DNA of 40,294 nucleotides from Candidatus Aenigmatarchaeota archaeon (GCA_018920245.1 JAHLMS010000003.1:4588-44881), one strand, 5' to 3'. Positions 1 through 8,945 are shown, counted from the stretch's first letter. The notes: a model not told the origin generated them from the sequence alone. A program made the numbers and translations.

Positions 1-15
1 AGCACACACAGGCAT

Positions 16-1230
16 TTATTTCACCGTTCCAACACCTATCAGCCGCCATCTATCGTTGACACGTCTGCTCAGTACAGCCTGCGCACCAACATCGCAGACT
101 ACTGGCAGCTTAAGTTCGATTTCCGTGATGCCCTTTTTGATAGCCTTTACTACGCCTACTGTTCGACTTGTTCCAACATTGAGCATAAGCATTTCTCCAG
201 GTTTTATCGGGTCTATTTTTGCGGCATCGATTGTGCGCTCCAGCATTCTTGTTTCGAGCGACAACGATAACCGCGTTGCCGGCAGCTCTACTCCAGCCAT
301 GGAACCTGCAAGGTTGTCCGCCTTTGTCAGGCTTGGGTCAAGAGCTGTCATCACACCTAACAGTCCTCCTGGTCCAGCCTCATTGATATCTCTGCCAGCT
401 TTCTGCAAACCAACAACCTTGGTTTTGAGAGGTTGCCATTTATCTTTGACCTGTATGCCGGGAGCTATCATTATCATATCACCAACCTTCAGCGTGCCTT
501 GTACAAGCGCACCGCCTAGCACACCACCCTTGATTTTTGATATTGGCGTGCCTGGCTTGTTGATGTCAAAGCTACGCACAATAAACATGCGCGCAGGCTT
601 TGAAGCGTCCCTGGCAGGCGTGATGATGTTTTCCTGTATTGCAGCTAGTAGCGCATCTATGCCTGCACCTTGCTGGGCGCTGACAGGTATTATCGGTGCA
701 TTCTCGGCAACCGAGCCATTGACGAATGCCTTTATCTGTTTGTAGTTCTCAAGTGCCTGATCATGGGTTACAAGGTCGATCTTGTTCTGGACAATTATTA
801 TGTTTTTTATTCCGACAGTATCGAGGACCATCAGGTGCTCTGCTGTCTGTGGTTGTGGACATTTCTCGTTTGCTGCAATTACAAGGAGTACGCCGTCCAT
901 GAGCGCCGCACCAGCCAGAACAGTGGCCATCAGCGTTTCGTGGCCAGGGGCATCAACGAAGCTCACTGTGCGTTGTGGTTCTGCAGGGCCTCCGCAATCG
1001 AGGCACTTGTTTGTGCTCAGAAGCTTGCCGCACTTAGGACACTTGTAGATTGTGGCATCAGCATAGCCAAGTTTTATCGTGATGCCGCGTTTCAGTTCTT
1101 CAGAATGTAGGGCAGGCCACTTGCCCGTGATTGCTTGCACGAGCGTGGACTTGCCGTGGTCGACGTGACCAAGTGTGCCAATGTTCGCTTCTGGAATCAA
1201 ACGCGGATCGATTTGTTCGAACTTACTCAC
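16..1230 (-). CDS. eif2g: Translation initiation factor aIF2 subunit gamma
   Basis: GTPase subunit of the aIF2 heterotrimer that brings initiator Met-tRNA to the small ribosomal subunit. The 404-aa product has the EF-Tu-like G domain: P-loop GHVDHGKST near residue 22, G3 DAPGH, and G4 NKID. A zinc knuckle (CPKC...CLDC, about residues 64-79) is typical of aIF2 gamma. Two beta-barrel domains follow. Length matches the family (about 410 aa). The start is a GTG directly after the TAG stop of rps6e, so the two are co-transcribed and probably translationally coupled. The alpha subunit is also in this window; beta is not. Confidence 0.97.
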   Translation of the reverse strand: MSKFEQIDPRLIPEANIGTLGHVDHGKSTLVQAITGKWPALHSEELKRGITIKLGYADATIYKCPKCGKLLSTNKCLDCGGPAEPQRTVSFVDAPGHETLMATVLAGAALMDGVLLVIAANEKCPQPQTAEHLMVLDTVGIKNIIIVQNKIDLVTHDQALENYKQIKAFVNGSVAENAPIIPVSAQQGAGIDALLAAIQENIITPARDASKPARMFIVRSFDINKPGTPISKIKGGVLGGALVQGTLKVGDMIMIAPGIQVKDKWQPLKTKVVGLQKAGRDINEAGPGGLLGVMTALDPSLTKADNLAGSMAGVELPATRLSLSLETRMLERTIDAAKIDPIKPGEMLMLNVGTSRTVGVVKAIKKGITEIELKLPVVCDVGAQAVLSRRVNDRWRLIGVGTVK

Positions 1231-1647
1231 CTATTTTTTCTCTTCGGTGGGCTTTTCGCTCTTCTCTTCCTTTACTTTGGGCTGTATGCCCAGTATGGCG
1301 CCGACGTCGCCCTCACCTGAAATTATTTTACAATTCACCTGCGCTATCGCATCGCTGACTGTGTTGCCACGCACATACTTGCGCTTGCGCATGCCCTTGC
1401 GCCATGGTTTGAAGCCCGGCGGTCCTGAGAGCAGCAATTTCTTTCTGCCCGGTCCCGGCACTTCGGCTCGCATCGGAAAGCCATCCTTGTCCGAGCCGCC
1501 TGTTATCTGCAAAGTAAATCCTGTAAGTCCTATAAGACTGCCATCGAAAGTGTCTCCTATCTTTAATCCGATCAGAGAAGGTACATCGCGCTCTATCTGG
1601 TACGCCTTACGCGTCTTCGGTTCACCAATCACTATTTTAAAAGGCAT
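1231..1647 (-). CDS. rps6e: 30S ribosomal protein S6e
   Basis: Small-subunit protein of the archaeal/eukaryal S6e family. The 138-aa product shows the family core (IGLKIGDTFDGSLIGL, TGGSDKDGFPMR, LLSGPPGF, RKRKYVRGN). ATG start with a GGTGA ribosome binding site just upstream. It is the first gene of an rps6e-eif2g operon, an arrangement common in archaea. The C-terminal tail is short and charged (KVKEEKSEKPTEEKK). Transcription appears to start in a structured leader described separately. Confidence 0.96.
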   Translation of the reverse strand: MPFKIVIGEPKTRKAYQIERDVPSLIGLKIGDTFDGSLIGLTGFTLQITGGSDKDGFPMRAEVPGPGRKKLLLSGPPGFKPWRKGMRKRKYVRGNTVSDAIAQVNCKIISGEGDVGAILGIQPKVKEEKSEKPTEEKK

Positions 1648-1753
1648 GCTATCACCTCACCCAGTTCTGGCTGACACGGCCCGACGGCTCAAGGCCGTCA
1701 GTTACTCCAGCCACACATCCGGGTAAGAGAGCATTGGCGCCAAGATATATAAA
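1648..1753 (-). promoter_or_regulatory. rps6e promoter and structured 5' leader
   Basis: Read on the minus strand, a TATA box (ATTTATATAT, 1744-1753) predicts a start near 1718-1720, leaving a leader of about 70 nt. The leader folds into nested stems: outer TGGCTG/CAGCCA (1708-1713 with 1668-1673) and inner GACGGC/GCCGTC (1694-1699 with 1683-1688) around a 5-nt loop. Most genes in this window appear leaderless, so a long folded leader before a ribosomal protein gene suggests post-transcriptional control. That role is inferred. Confidence 0.6.
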
Positions 1754-1756
1754 TTT

Positions 1757-2437
1757 TCATCTTAGAATGTCCATCGGAACACCAAAACCCAAGAACCAGA
1801 GCACAGCAATTATTATGGGCTGGTGCATGAAATAAATCAATAGCGAGTGTCTACCTACCCATTCAAGCGGGCCGAATTTCAATTGCCATTTGAAGCTCCG
1901 TTCACCATCTGGATAAATCAACCTGCCAAAATATATGCCAAATGCATAGACACCGAGCCATGGCAAGAGTGGAAAATAGTCGAACGTTGCGAAGCTCGTT
2001 GGCAGTAGCCATAATAGATATGGGTTCGTGTTGCCGACTGTTGCCAATGCGAAGCAAGACATTGCGATCAATGCGAGCGCTCCCCCACGCAAACGCAGCA
2101 AGGGTATGGCGAGCACGCCAGCAAGCGCAAAGAAGTGCAGTATTCCAAAGATTATCCAGCCGCCTCTGAGTAATAGGAATGACAACGCCGTTATGATGCC
2201 CGCCGCAGCAGCGAGCTTTGCTGACCGCCAGACAATAGGCTTTATACTTCTATAGCGGTGCCAGCTTATGTGCGTGCATATTCCAGATATAAACATGAAG
2301 GAGCCAGCGATGGCAAACGCAACAACGACCGCCGGCGCTTGACCAGTTTTAAAATATGTGATATCGAACAGCGCATGGTAGGCTATCATTGCAATAACTG
2401 CTATGCTTCTGCCTATGTCCAGTTCAGAATAGCGCAT
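1757..2437 (-). CDS. DUF1624 / HGSNAT-like polytopic membrane protein
   Basis: A 226-aa, very hydrophobic protein with about seven predicted membrane segments. The N terminus (R-x-x-x-LDIGRS, then MIAYHALFD) and the C-terminal GRHSLLIYFMHQP match the heparan-alpha-glucosaminide acetyltransferase catalytic-like family (DUF1624), membrane acyltransferases with an intramembrane His. The H in AYHALFD could be that residue. The substrate in archaea is unknown. Its stop lies a few bases from the rps6e TATA box. Family assignment is fairly secure; function is not. Confidence 0.8.
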   Translation of the reverse strand: MRYSELDIGRSIAVIAMIAYHALFDITYFKTGQAPAVVVAFAIAGSFMFISGICTHISWHRYRSIKPIVWRSAKLAAAAGIITALSFLLLRGGWIIFGILHFFALAGVLAIPLLRLRGGALALIAMSCFALATVGNTNPYLLWLLPTSFATFDYFPLLPWLGVYAFGIYFGRLIYPDGERSFKWQLKFGPLEWVGRHSLLIYFMHQPIIIAVLWFLGFGVPMDILR

Positions 2438-2461
2438 GTTGTTGTTTTGTAATGCCTCTAT

Positions 2462-4189
2462 TTAAACGATTGCAGAGCCTAAGATCTGCTTTGCTAATAC
2501 TGCCTCTTCAGTTAGTCCCAGCTCTTCCAATACTTTCACGTCTGCATTGGTTATAATGACGCTCAACTCGTCGTTCTCGAAGATATGCCTGCCGACCTGT
2601 GGACCGTCGATGGAAACGGCTACGCGTTGCCCGGCTTTTGCCTCGAGAAGGCTCATGCCCTCGTGCTGTATTGCTTTGACCTCGCCTACTTCCTTTCCAT
2701 CCTTCTGCAATTTCACCCCGGGCTTGAGCACACCCGCGAGCACCTCTACGCCCACGATAGCCGGCTTGCTGATATGGAATACCATGCCCGGCAGCAGTTT
2801 GATTCGTGCGGGCCTCGTTATCGATGCGAGCTTCGCTTCTCTAAGTTTTGCACGCTCAGCTGAAAGCCAGCCCTCGAACTCCTCGATCAGACGATAGATT
2901 ACATTGCTCGAAATTATCTTCACATGCCTATCTGTCGCTTCCCTGATTATATCCGGATCAGCAGGCACGTTGAACGCAAGAATGACACGCTTTAGAGGAT
3001 CTGTTAACGCCTCAGATTCAACAATATCCCTGCGGTTCACGGGCCCGACATGCGCACGCTTTATCTGGATTTTTTTATCTTTAAGAACTGATATCAATGC
3101 CTCGAGGCTGCCAAGCGTGTCAGCGCGGATTATAACACCCTCCTCTGCGCTCTCGAACTCGATGGCCGAGATACTGGCTTGTAGTTCGGCTTTTGCTCTC
3201 TCTATCTGGTCATCTGAGCTTACAATGGCAATCGGGCTGCCAGCGATAGCTGTTTCGAGTTCAGGCGCTGCTATGCGTATGCCGGCTGCTGCGCTGACAG
3301 CATGCACAGGTTCAAATTCCTTTTCTACACGTATCTCTTTTAGAGGCTTTGGTTTAAGCAAGGCGCGTATCCTTGTGACTATCGGCTTTGGGCCACCGAC
3401 AATCAACCAATCTCCAGTATGCGCAGTGCCATCATAAAGCACGACATCAATAGTCATTCCCAGACCCCGTATCTCTTTCACCTCAAGAATGCTACCTTTA
3501 CCAGGACCGGTCGTCAGCTTGAGTTGTTCGCTTAGAAAGGCTTGTGCAAGACCAGAAAGTATCATAAGAAGTTCAGGTATGCCTTCGCCCGTCACACCGG
3601 AAACAGGCACTATGGCCACTGTCTTGCGAAAATCAGTGATACGATCAAAACGTTCGGATTCATAACCCCTTTCAGACAGCTGGCCTATAATACGATATAT
3701 AAGGCCATCAAGGATGTTCCTGACATGCTGCGGCTGCTTAGCAAGGCTCTCGTTGAACCCTGCACCTGGATGGCTGACCCAACCCTCCACACAGTCCACT
3801 TTCGTAGCTGCCACAAGAAAAGGCGTCCTGAACTCTTTGAGAATGCTCATGCTTTCCTCGGTCTGTTCCTGTATGCCCTCGTTGATGTCTATGACAAGTA
3901 TAGCGAGGTCTGCAATCGAACCTCCTCTGCGACGCATCGCAGTAAAGGCGGCATGGCCCGGCGTGTCGAGAAGCAAGAGACCAGGCACTTTCAGCTCTAT
4001 CTTCAATTTTTCAAGCAATGGCCCGGCTATCTTCCGTATCACGTCGGCCGGTATCTCGGAAGCGCCTGCATGCTGCGTTATAGCACCTGCTTCGCGGCTG
4101 GCGACGGCCGTGCCTCTAATCTTGTCTAACAGCGTGGTCTTGCCGTGGTCGACATGGCCGAGCACGGCTACTATCGGCTGTCTCATCAT
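2462..4189 (-). CDS. infB: Translation initiation factor aIF5B (IF-2 like)
   Basis: GTPase that promotes subunit joining. The 575-aa product has GHVDHGKTTLLDKIRGT at the N terminus (P-loop), DTPGHAAF (G3), TKVD (G4), then the beta-barrel, alpha/beta/alpha and C-terminal barrel domains of archaeal/eukaryal IF5B. Length is slightly short for the family (about 600 aa) and there is no N-terminal extension. Two adjacent ATGs (MMRQP) are possible starts. A TATA-like CATTTTAAAG lies about 35 bases upstream, so a leader of about 10 nt is expected. Confidence 0.97.
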   Translation of the reverse strand: MMRQPIVAVLGHVDHGKTTLLDKIRGTAVASREAGAITQHAGASEIPADVIRKIAGPLLEKLKIELKVPGLLLLDTPGHAAFTAMRRRGGSIADLAILVIDINEGIQEQTEESMSILKEFRTPFLVAATKVDCVEGWVSHPGAGFNESLAKQPQHVRNILDGLIYRIIGQLSERGYESERFDRITDFRKTVAIVPVSGVTGEGIPELLMILSGLAQAFLSEQLKLTTGPGKGSILEVKEIRGLGMTIDVVLYDGTAHTGDWLIVGGPKPIVTRIRALLKPKPLKEIRVEKEFEPVHAVSAAAGIRIAAPELETAIAGSPIAIVSSDDQIERAKAELQASISAIEFESAEEGVIIRADTLGSLEALISVLKDKKIQIKRAHVGPVNRRDIVESEALTDPLKRVILAFNVPADPDIIREATDRHVKIISSNVIYRLIEEFEGWLSAERAKLREAKLASITRPARIKLLPGMVFHISKPAIVGVEVLAGVLKPGVKLQKDGKEVGEVKAIQHEGMSLLEAKAGQRVAVSIDGPQVGRHIFENDELSVIITNADVKVLEELGLTEEAVLAKQILGSAIV

Positions 4190-4235
4190 AACATCATCTT
4201 ACCAGAATTGGCCGCCGGACCTTTAAAATGTTGCT

Positions 4236-4454
4236 TTAGCGTTCCTTCGTGATCAGCTTGTATAAAGTTCCAGTCCCTTTCAATATCTCATGCAGCTCAG
4301 TTACAATATTAAGATACTCTTCTTCCTTCGTGAACTCTTTTGAAGCATCGTACTGGCCAACTTCCGGGGCCCAACCCCTTTCTCTAACCTTCCTTATTAT
4401 CTCGAGCGGGCTGGCCCCCTCGCTGCTGAAATGAAACTTTACATATGTCCGCAT
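4236..4454 (-). CDS. Small conserved-looking protein of unknown function (72 aa)
   Basis: Not recognised. The start is the ATG at 4454 (MRTYVKFHF), preceded by a strong GAGGTG site; the ORF track's longer version begins at a GTG inside that site. A TATA box (CTTAAATACT) lies about 45 bases upstream. The product is small and charged with a predicted beta-strand start and two helices; no cysteines or membrane segments. It lies between rpl24e and infB, where many archaea carry ndk, so a translation or nucleotide link is possible but unproven. Confidence 0.75.
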   Translation of the reverse strand: MRTYVKFHFSSEGASPLEIIRKVRERGWAPEVGQYDASKEFTKEEEYLNIVTELHEILKGTGTLYKLITKER

Positions 4455-4522
4455 TTTTGTCACCTCTTATGGAATAGAAAAATGAGACATGAAAAGTATT
4501 TAAGCATTTTGTGGTCTGAAGA

Positions 4523-4684
4523 TTACTTTTTCTTCTTTATCCAGTTGAGTTTCTTTGGTTCGCGGCCGAGCGCAGCATTGTTCTTACATTTCGAGCCGCA
4601 ATAGTACGCAATCCGGCCATCGTTCCAGACAAACATGCTTCCGCTACCGGAGGGTATTTCACGACCACATATGCTGCACTTCAT
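4523..4684 (-). CDS. rpl24e: 50S ribosomal protein L24e
   Basis: Absent from the ORF track because it is only 53 aa. It begins MKCSICGREIPSGSGSMFVW and ends KKLNWIKKKK. The zinc ribbon CxxC (C3, C6) ... YYCxSxC (C29, C33) and the GREP-KKL motif are diagnostic of L24e. The start codon lies 5 bases after the rps28e stop, with a GGTGA site overlapping that stop. It is the third gene of rpl7ae-rps28e-rpl24e, a conserved archaeal order. Confidence 0.96.
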   Translation of the reverse strand: MKCSICGREIPSGSGSMFVWNDGRIAYYCGSKCKNNAALGREPKKLNWIKKKK

Positions 4685-4689
4685 TCCAT

Positions 4690-4917
4690 TCACCTTGGTT
4701 CGAGCGCACCGGCAGTTTCCATTTCTGTCTCTCGCAACATCAGTATATCGCCCAGTCGAACGGGTCCGAGCACATTGCGAATAAGTATCTTGCCAGCGTC
4801 CCTACCCTCAAGCACCTTGCAGCGCACCTGCATGACGCCCTTCACACCCGTCCTGCCCAGTAGCTGAACTACTTCAGCTGGTGTTGCATCTGCCGGTTTT
4901 TTTGCTTCTGCCGGCAT
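4690..4917 (-). CDS. rps28e: 30S ribosomal protein S28e
   Basis: Small OB-fold protein of the 30S subunit. The family signature is clear: [43 protein letters not shown] and a C-terminal LRETEMET. The ORF track starts at a TTG overlapping the rpl7ae stop. I prefer the ATG at 4917, which has a GAGGG site about 7 bases upstream, giving 75 aa. Co-transcribed with rpl7ae and rpl24e. Confidence 0.96.
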   Translation of the reverse strand: MPAEAKKPADATPAEVVQLLGRTGVKGVMQVRCKVLEGRDAGKILIRNVLGPVRLGDILMLRETEMETAGALEPR

Positions 4918-4925
4918 CGAAACCC

Positions 4926-5249
4926 TCAACCCTTGAGCTCCTTCAGCACCTCATCAAGAGCCTTCTTACCTTCGCCAGGTTCTATTATTGCTACAGCTGC
5001 TGTCGGAACGCCAATACCAGCTGCCCTGCCCAAATCCTGTTTCGACTTGACCTTTGTGTAAGCAATCTTCTTCTCATTACAAAGGGTTGGCAGGTGCATG
5101 ACTATCTCAGGTGGGCTAACGTCCTCTGCTACAATGACAAGCTTTGCAATTCCACGCTCGACGGCCTTCGTGGTCTCGTTTGTGCCTATGCGTACCTTTC
5201 CCGTGTTCTTGGCAAGTTCTACAGCGCGCAATATCTTGTCGGTTTCCAT
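4926..5249 (-). CDS. rpl7ae: 50S ribosomal protein L7Ae
   Basis: Kink-turn RNA binding protein that in archaea serves in the ribosome, box C/D and H/ACA RNPs and RNase P. The 107-aa product contains the family core ([55 protein letters not shown]). ATG start with a GAGGTGATTGG site. A TATA box (GTTTAAATACG, about 5311-5320) implies a leader of roughly 40 nt. First gene of the rpl7ae-rps28e-rpl24e operon. Confidence 0.97.
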   Translation of the reverse strand: METDKILRAVELAKNTGKVRIGTNETTKAVERGIAKLVIVAEDVSPPEIVMHLPTLCNEKKIAYTKVKSKQDLGRAAGIGVPTAAVAIIEPGEGKKALDEVLKELKG

Positions 5250-5323
5250 CCAATCACCTCATACTTTTGTCGGTTCATCTTTTCATACTTTGCAAAGGTT
5301 TCGTTTCCTAACGTATTTAAACC

Positions 5324-6970
5324 TTATCTGTGGGCGTAGTAAAACGTCAGAGGCTTGGTTGAATCGCATCTGCAAAAGCCGATGCGTTCGAACTGCACTA
5401 TCGCATCCTTCTTCAGCTTTGCAGCCGCTGGCTCAACCATACCATTGATTTCTTTGCCATCCGGCATCACCAATTTCGCGTTCATGGCCTTTGCAGGTAC
5501 CCAATGTATTTTCGGTATGTCCTTCACAGGTTTCCCCGTAACCTTTGCATTCTTGTCGAGCACGATGTTGCAAAAATGCATGAGCCGCACTTCTCGGCCC
5601 TTGTTCGCCATGTAGTCGAGCTTGTCGATGAAGATTTTCCTGCTCGCAGGTATAGTCCTGTACTTGCGCTTGCCGGGATACAAGGGCGCCTTCACTGACC
5701 TTGTCACGAGCCTGTCCAATGTGATCTCGACCGGCTCTGCAACAAAGAAGTACCTGTTCGCGATCGCATCGATCATTTTTCTATTCTCGGCATATAGGTT
5801 GTCTATTGGTATGGTCACATCATGTTCTGTGACACCACCGGCCAGAACGAACGCCCGTATTGCATCTGGCAGGAAGCCCCGCTTGCGTAGCGATTGTAGT
5901 GACCATGTGCGCGGATCGTCCCAGCCCTTGAATATGCCCTTGGCAATTTCGAGCTGGGATTTTGATTTGCTTACCTTCACGCCTTCAATCCGTACAAGTC
6001 CGGTGTGCACTATCTGCGGATGTGGCCATCCAAAGACGTTCCAGATAAACCGTTCCATCTCAGATTCCATCATCAAATCCTTGCCACGCAAGATGTGCGT
6101 TATTCCGAGCAGATGATCATCTATTGCCCAGCTGAACTCGAGCAACGGCCATACCCTGTATTTATTCTTCACCCTCGGATGTGTGCGGGTTGTTATCCTG
6201 AACAATACACGGTCCCGGAACGCCGGGTTGGGATGCCCCATGTCAGTCTTCAGTCGTAGCACGGCCTGACCTTCAGCATATTTTCCTTCAAGCATGTCCT
6301 GCCACTTGGACATGTTCTCCTTTATGCTATAGTCCCTATGGTTGCATGGTATCCCATTAGCCCTATTGTGTTTGAGCTGGTCGTACGAGCATTCACAGAC
6401 ATATGCGAAGCCCTTCTCTATGAGCAGAACTGCATATTTGTAGTAGATGTTCAGCCTGTCCGACTTGAAAATTATTTTCGGGTCGAAGCGCACGCCGAGC
6501 CATTTCAGACCTTCAGGAATGAGATTGTAGGCTTCAGGCACTATCTGTTTCTGCGGCGAGCCCATAGTGTCATCGATTATCAGCAACAGTTTGCCCTTAT
6601 ATGCTCGCGCATACTCGTCATTCAAGATGTATGGTTTGGCGTTGCCGATATGCAATGGCCCAGACGGGAAGGGTGCGAGCCGCATTACGACCTTACCTTT
6701 TTTCGCTTCAGGTAACGGAGGCAGTCCTGTGCGCTCGGCCTTCTTTGGCTTCTCGATTTTGCCGAACTTCTTCAATTCAGCCTTCTGTTTCTCGATATTC
6801 CAAGAATTTACCTCCTTGACCACCTCTGCAACAGCCTTACTAACAGCAGCCATGTCGGCCTTTAGCTCCGGCTTCTCAGCAACAACCTTTCCTATTACGG
6901 CACTTGCATTGGCCTTGCCCCCGAACTCGATTGCATTCAGCAGAGCGTGCTTGAGAATAATGTCGCGCAT
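5324..6970 (-). CDS. gltX: Glutamyl-tRNA synthetase, archaeal type
   Basis: Class I synthetase charging tRNA-Glu, possibly also tRNA-Gln in the indirect pathway. It has the HIGH-type signature (GPLHIGNAK), the KMSKS equivalent (KVSKSKS), and the archaeal/eukaryal beta-barrel C-terminal anticodon domain rather than the bacterial helical one. The track start is a TTG at 6985. The ATG at 6970 is better: a TTTTTTAAATG TATA box lies about 24 bases upstream, making the mRNA leaderless (548 aa). That promoter overlaps the 3' end of the MEMO gene. Confidence 0.95.
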   Translation of the reverse strand: MRDIILKHALLNAIEFGGKANASAVIGKVVAEKPELKADMAAVSKAVAEVVKEVNSWNIEKQKAELKKFGKIEKPKKAERTGLPPLPEAKKGKVVMRLAPFPSGPLHIGNAKPYILNDEYARAYKGKLLLIIDDTMGSPQKQIVPEAYNLIPEGLKWLGVRFDPKIIFKSDRLNIYYKYAVLLIEKGFAYVCECSYDQLKHNRANGIPCNHRDYSIKENMSKWQDMLEGKYAEGQAVLRLKTDMGHPNPAFRDRVLFRITTRTHPRVKNKYRVWPLLEFSWAIDDHLLGITHILRGKDLMMESEMERFIWNVFGWPHPQIVHTGLVRIEGVKVSKSKSQLEIAKGIFKGWDDPRTWSLQSLRKRGFLPDAIRAFVLAGGVTEHDVTIPIDNLYAENRKMIDAIANRYFFVAEPVEITLDRLVTRSVKAPLYPGKRKYRTIPASRKIFIDKLDYMANKGREVRLMHFCNIVLDKNAKVTGKPVKDIPKIHWVPAKAMNAKLVMPDGKEINGMVEPAAAKLKKDAIVQFERIGFCRCDSTKPLTFYYAHR

Positions 6971-6992
6971 GGCACAATATGGCAAGGCTCAT

Positions 6993-7832
6993 TTAAAAAA
7001 TTACTATCCCGCAATATCCAACGATTGCGGACGCATCTTTTGATGTCTCGAAACTAGTGGTGTAGTCCACAATGCTTCCTTGTTTTGCACCTAGCTTCTG
7101 GGCCGCCCAAATAGCAGCAGCAATGGCACCATATCCGCATACCGTCCGGCTCTCACATGTTTCCATCAGCCGCTCTGGCATCAGCTTCGTTGCATAGCCA
7201 GCCACCTCCATATCCATCTCCTTTATCTTCTTGAGCGTCTGTGAGATGTTGCCTCTGAAAGGCATGTATCCGTATGCAGGACCGTAATGCGTGAAATCTG
7301 AGGATGCAACAACAAGAATTTTTCTTTTCAATATGTTCGAGGTTTCGGCAATCTTGTTCCCCAATGACCTCATGTGTTCGATGTCAAAAAAAGCGGGGTT
7401 TATCGATATCGGCACAAACTTGAAGTTTCCGAAACGATGTTGCAACCATGGTAGATGGACTTCTATTGAATGCTCGCGGAGATGGCTTCGGCTGTCAATG
7501 CTTACAATGTTGTTTGATGTTAGTTCCTTGACGAAATCATTATCGATACTGACAAGCCCAAGAGGCGTGCGCCATTGTCCGCTGTCCGTTGATATAGTGC
7601 CAATGCCTGCGTGGTTCGGACCGAGAATTATGGCAGTATCAAAGTCAGGCGCAATGCTGGCATAGACGGTTGCGGCAGTTTTTCCACAATATTTGTAACC
7701 TGCATGCGGCGCGACAGCCGCAATCACATGCTGAGCTTTTATATTCGTACGGAACCTTTCTAACAAACTGTGTAGTTCGCTTGCTGACATTGGATAGAAG
7801 GCGCCCGCCACAGCTGGCTCACGTATGTTCAT
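6993..7832 (-). CDS. MEMO family protein (AmmeMemoRadiSam system protein B)
   Basis: A 279-aa protein of the MEMO family, related to class III extradiol dioxygenases. It opens with the family signature NIREPAVAGAFYP and carries conserved histidines in AVAPHAGYKY, GPNHAG, HSIEVHLPWL and SSDFTHYG. Biochemical role in archaea is unsettled; it often accompanies an AMMECR1 protein and a radical SAM enzyme, neither seen here. In many archaea it lies next to rps2 and eno, as it roughly does here. Confidence 0.93.
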   Translation of the reverse strand: MNIREPAVAGAFYPMSASELHSLLERFRTNIKAQHVIAAVAPHAGYKYCGKTAATVYASIAPDFDTAIILGPNHAGIGTISTDSGQWRTPLGLVSIDNDFVKELTSNNIVSIDSRSHLREHSIEVHLPWLQHRFGNFKFVPISINPAFFDIEHMRSLGNKIAETSNILKRKILVVASSDFTHYGPAYGYMPFRGNISQTLKKIKEMDMEVAGYATKLMPERLMETCESRTVCGYGAIAAAIWAAQKLGAKQGSIVDYTTSFETSKDASAIVGYCGIVIF

Positions 7833-7846
7833 AAGAATGATTGTGA

Positions 7847-8269
7847 TTACTTTTTAATATGCTTTTTGCTGTAAAGTATGATCGTCCTTCTTGTGTAAGG
7901 TTCCAACGGAAGCCTCAACGCTTTCTTTATCGGAACCCATACATGTTCTTGCCCTTCGGAATTCAGTTTAACTTTTGTAGATTTTGTTCTGCATGAAAAA
8001 TCAAAGAATATGAAATGCCTTTTTTTCCAGAATACATGATCGAATATGAATTCTTGAAAGCCTATAAACTCGATGTCGTGTATGTTCAGTCCTGTTTCTT
8101 CTTTTATTTCCCGTTTTAGTGCATCAACCATCCTTTCCCCAAGCTCGATATGTCCGCCAGGCATTACGTACTTCCCTCTCCACTTGTGCGATTTTATCAG
8201 GAGGATTTCGTTCTTTTTGTTGAATATCAGGGCCCCGACAGTCGGCTCAGGAAATTGTTGCTGTGACAT
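7847..8269 (-). CDS. NUDIX hydrolase
   Basis: A 140-aa pyrophosphohydrolase of the NUDIX superfamily. The Nudix box is intact: GGHIELGERMVDALKREIKE followed directly by ETGL, with the metal-binding REIKEE glutamates. Substrate cannot be read from sequence; an (8-oxo-)dGTP or NDP-sugar type is possible. The ORF track extends 33 residues upstream into the end of rps2. I start at the ATG of MSQQQFPEP (8269), which fits the domain start and clears the rps2 stop by 13 bases. Likely co-transcribed with rps2. Confidence 0.88.
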   Translation of the reverse strand: MSQQQFPEPTVGALIFNKKNEILLIKSHKWRGKYVMPGGHIELGERMVDALKREIKEETGLNIHDIEFIGFQEFIFDHVFWKKRHFIFFDFSCRTKSTKVKLNSEGQEHVWVPIKKALRLPLEPYTRRTIILYSKKHIKK

Positions 8270-8282
8270 AGAATCAAAAAAT

Positions 8283-8927
8283 TCATTTTTTGCGCGTTCT
8301 TGACCTTCGTTTTCGTTCCGGTCGCTCCTCTTTGCGCTCGATGCGAGTCTCGGCTTCGGCCATCTCAAACTCCTCAGGCTTAGGCGTGAACTCTTCGTCA
8401 GCCTTTATCGTGCCACGCACCTTTAGTATCTCTCGGGCGAGCAGCCAGTAGACCATCGCTATTGCCTTACGGCCCTTGTTATTGACAGGAATTATCAGGT
8501 CTATGCATGCTGTCTCGTTCAATGTGTCACACAGACTGACAATCGGAATGCGAGCTTTCATGGCTTCAATGATTGCCTGTTTGTCGACCAACGGGTCGGT
8601 GATTATGACGACGTCCGGTTCATAGTAGCCTGGAAACGCTGGATTCGTTATCGTGCCTGGAAGAAATCTGCCTATCACAGCCTTGCCACCTATGGTTTCA
8701 GCGAACTTTGTAACAGGCCTATGGCCGACCAGCTTTCGACTTACCACAAGTGGTCTGTTGAACTTAGCAATGAAAGCCGCAGCTATCTGTATGCGCTTCT
8801 CTATCGTGGCGAGGTCAAGTATTGCCAAGCCATCCTCGCGTATCTTGTAGACGAAGCGCTTCATGTCAGCGGTTGTCTGGCGCATGCCTATATGCATACC
8901 CGAAGACAGATAGTTTTCGTAAGGCAT
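8283..8927 (-). CDS. rps2: 30S ribosomal protein S2
   Basis: Archaeal S2/Sa-type protein. Core motifs: GMHIGMRQTTADM, VYKIREDGLAILDL, FAETIGGKAVIGRFLPGT, ITDPLVDKQAIIEA, IPIVSLCDT. The C-terminal tail is Arg/Lys/Glu-rich. The ATG at 8927 (MPYENYL) replaces the track's TTG; it lies about 26 bases from the centre of a palindromic TATA box, so the transcript is probably leaderless. Gene order rpoK-eno-rps2-MEMO is partly conserved with other archaea. Confidence 0.96.
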   Translation of the reverse strand: MPYENYLSSGMHIGMRQTTADMKRFVYKIREDGLAILDLATIEKRIQIAAAFIAKFNRPLVVSRKLVGHRPVTKFAETIGGKAVIGRFLPGTITNPAFPGYYEPDVVIITDPLVDKQAIIEAMKARIPIVSLCDTLNETACIDLIIPVNNKGRKAIAMVYWLLAREILKVRGTIKADEEFTPKPEEFEMAEAETRIERKEERPERKRRSRTRKK

Positions 8928-8945
8928 GAACAACCTTCATAGCTG

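Noticed and set aside
12-745. Long plus-strand ORFs opposite eif2g (229 and 146 aa)
   Set aside because: Antisense shadows of aIF2 gamma; composition is Ser/Pro/Leu-rich and without motifs.
8270-8368. N-terminal extension of the NUDIX ORF
   Set aside because: It overlaps the Arg-rich end of rps2 in another frame; the ATG at 8269 fits the domain boundary.
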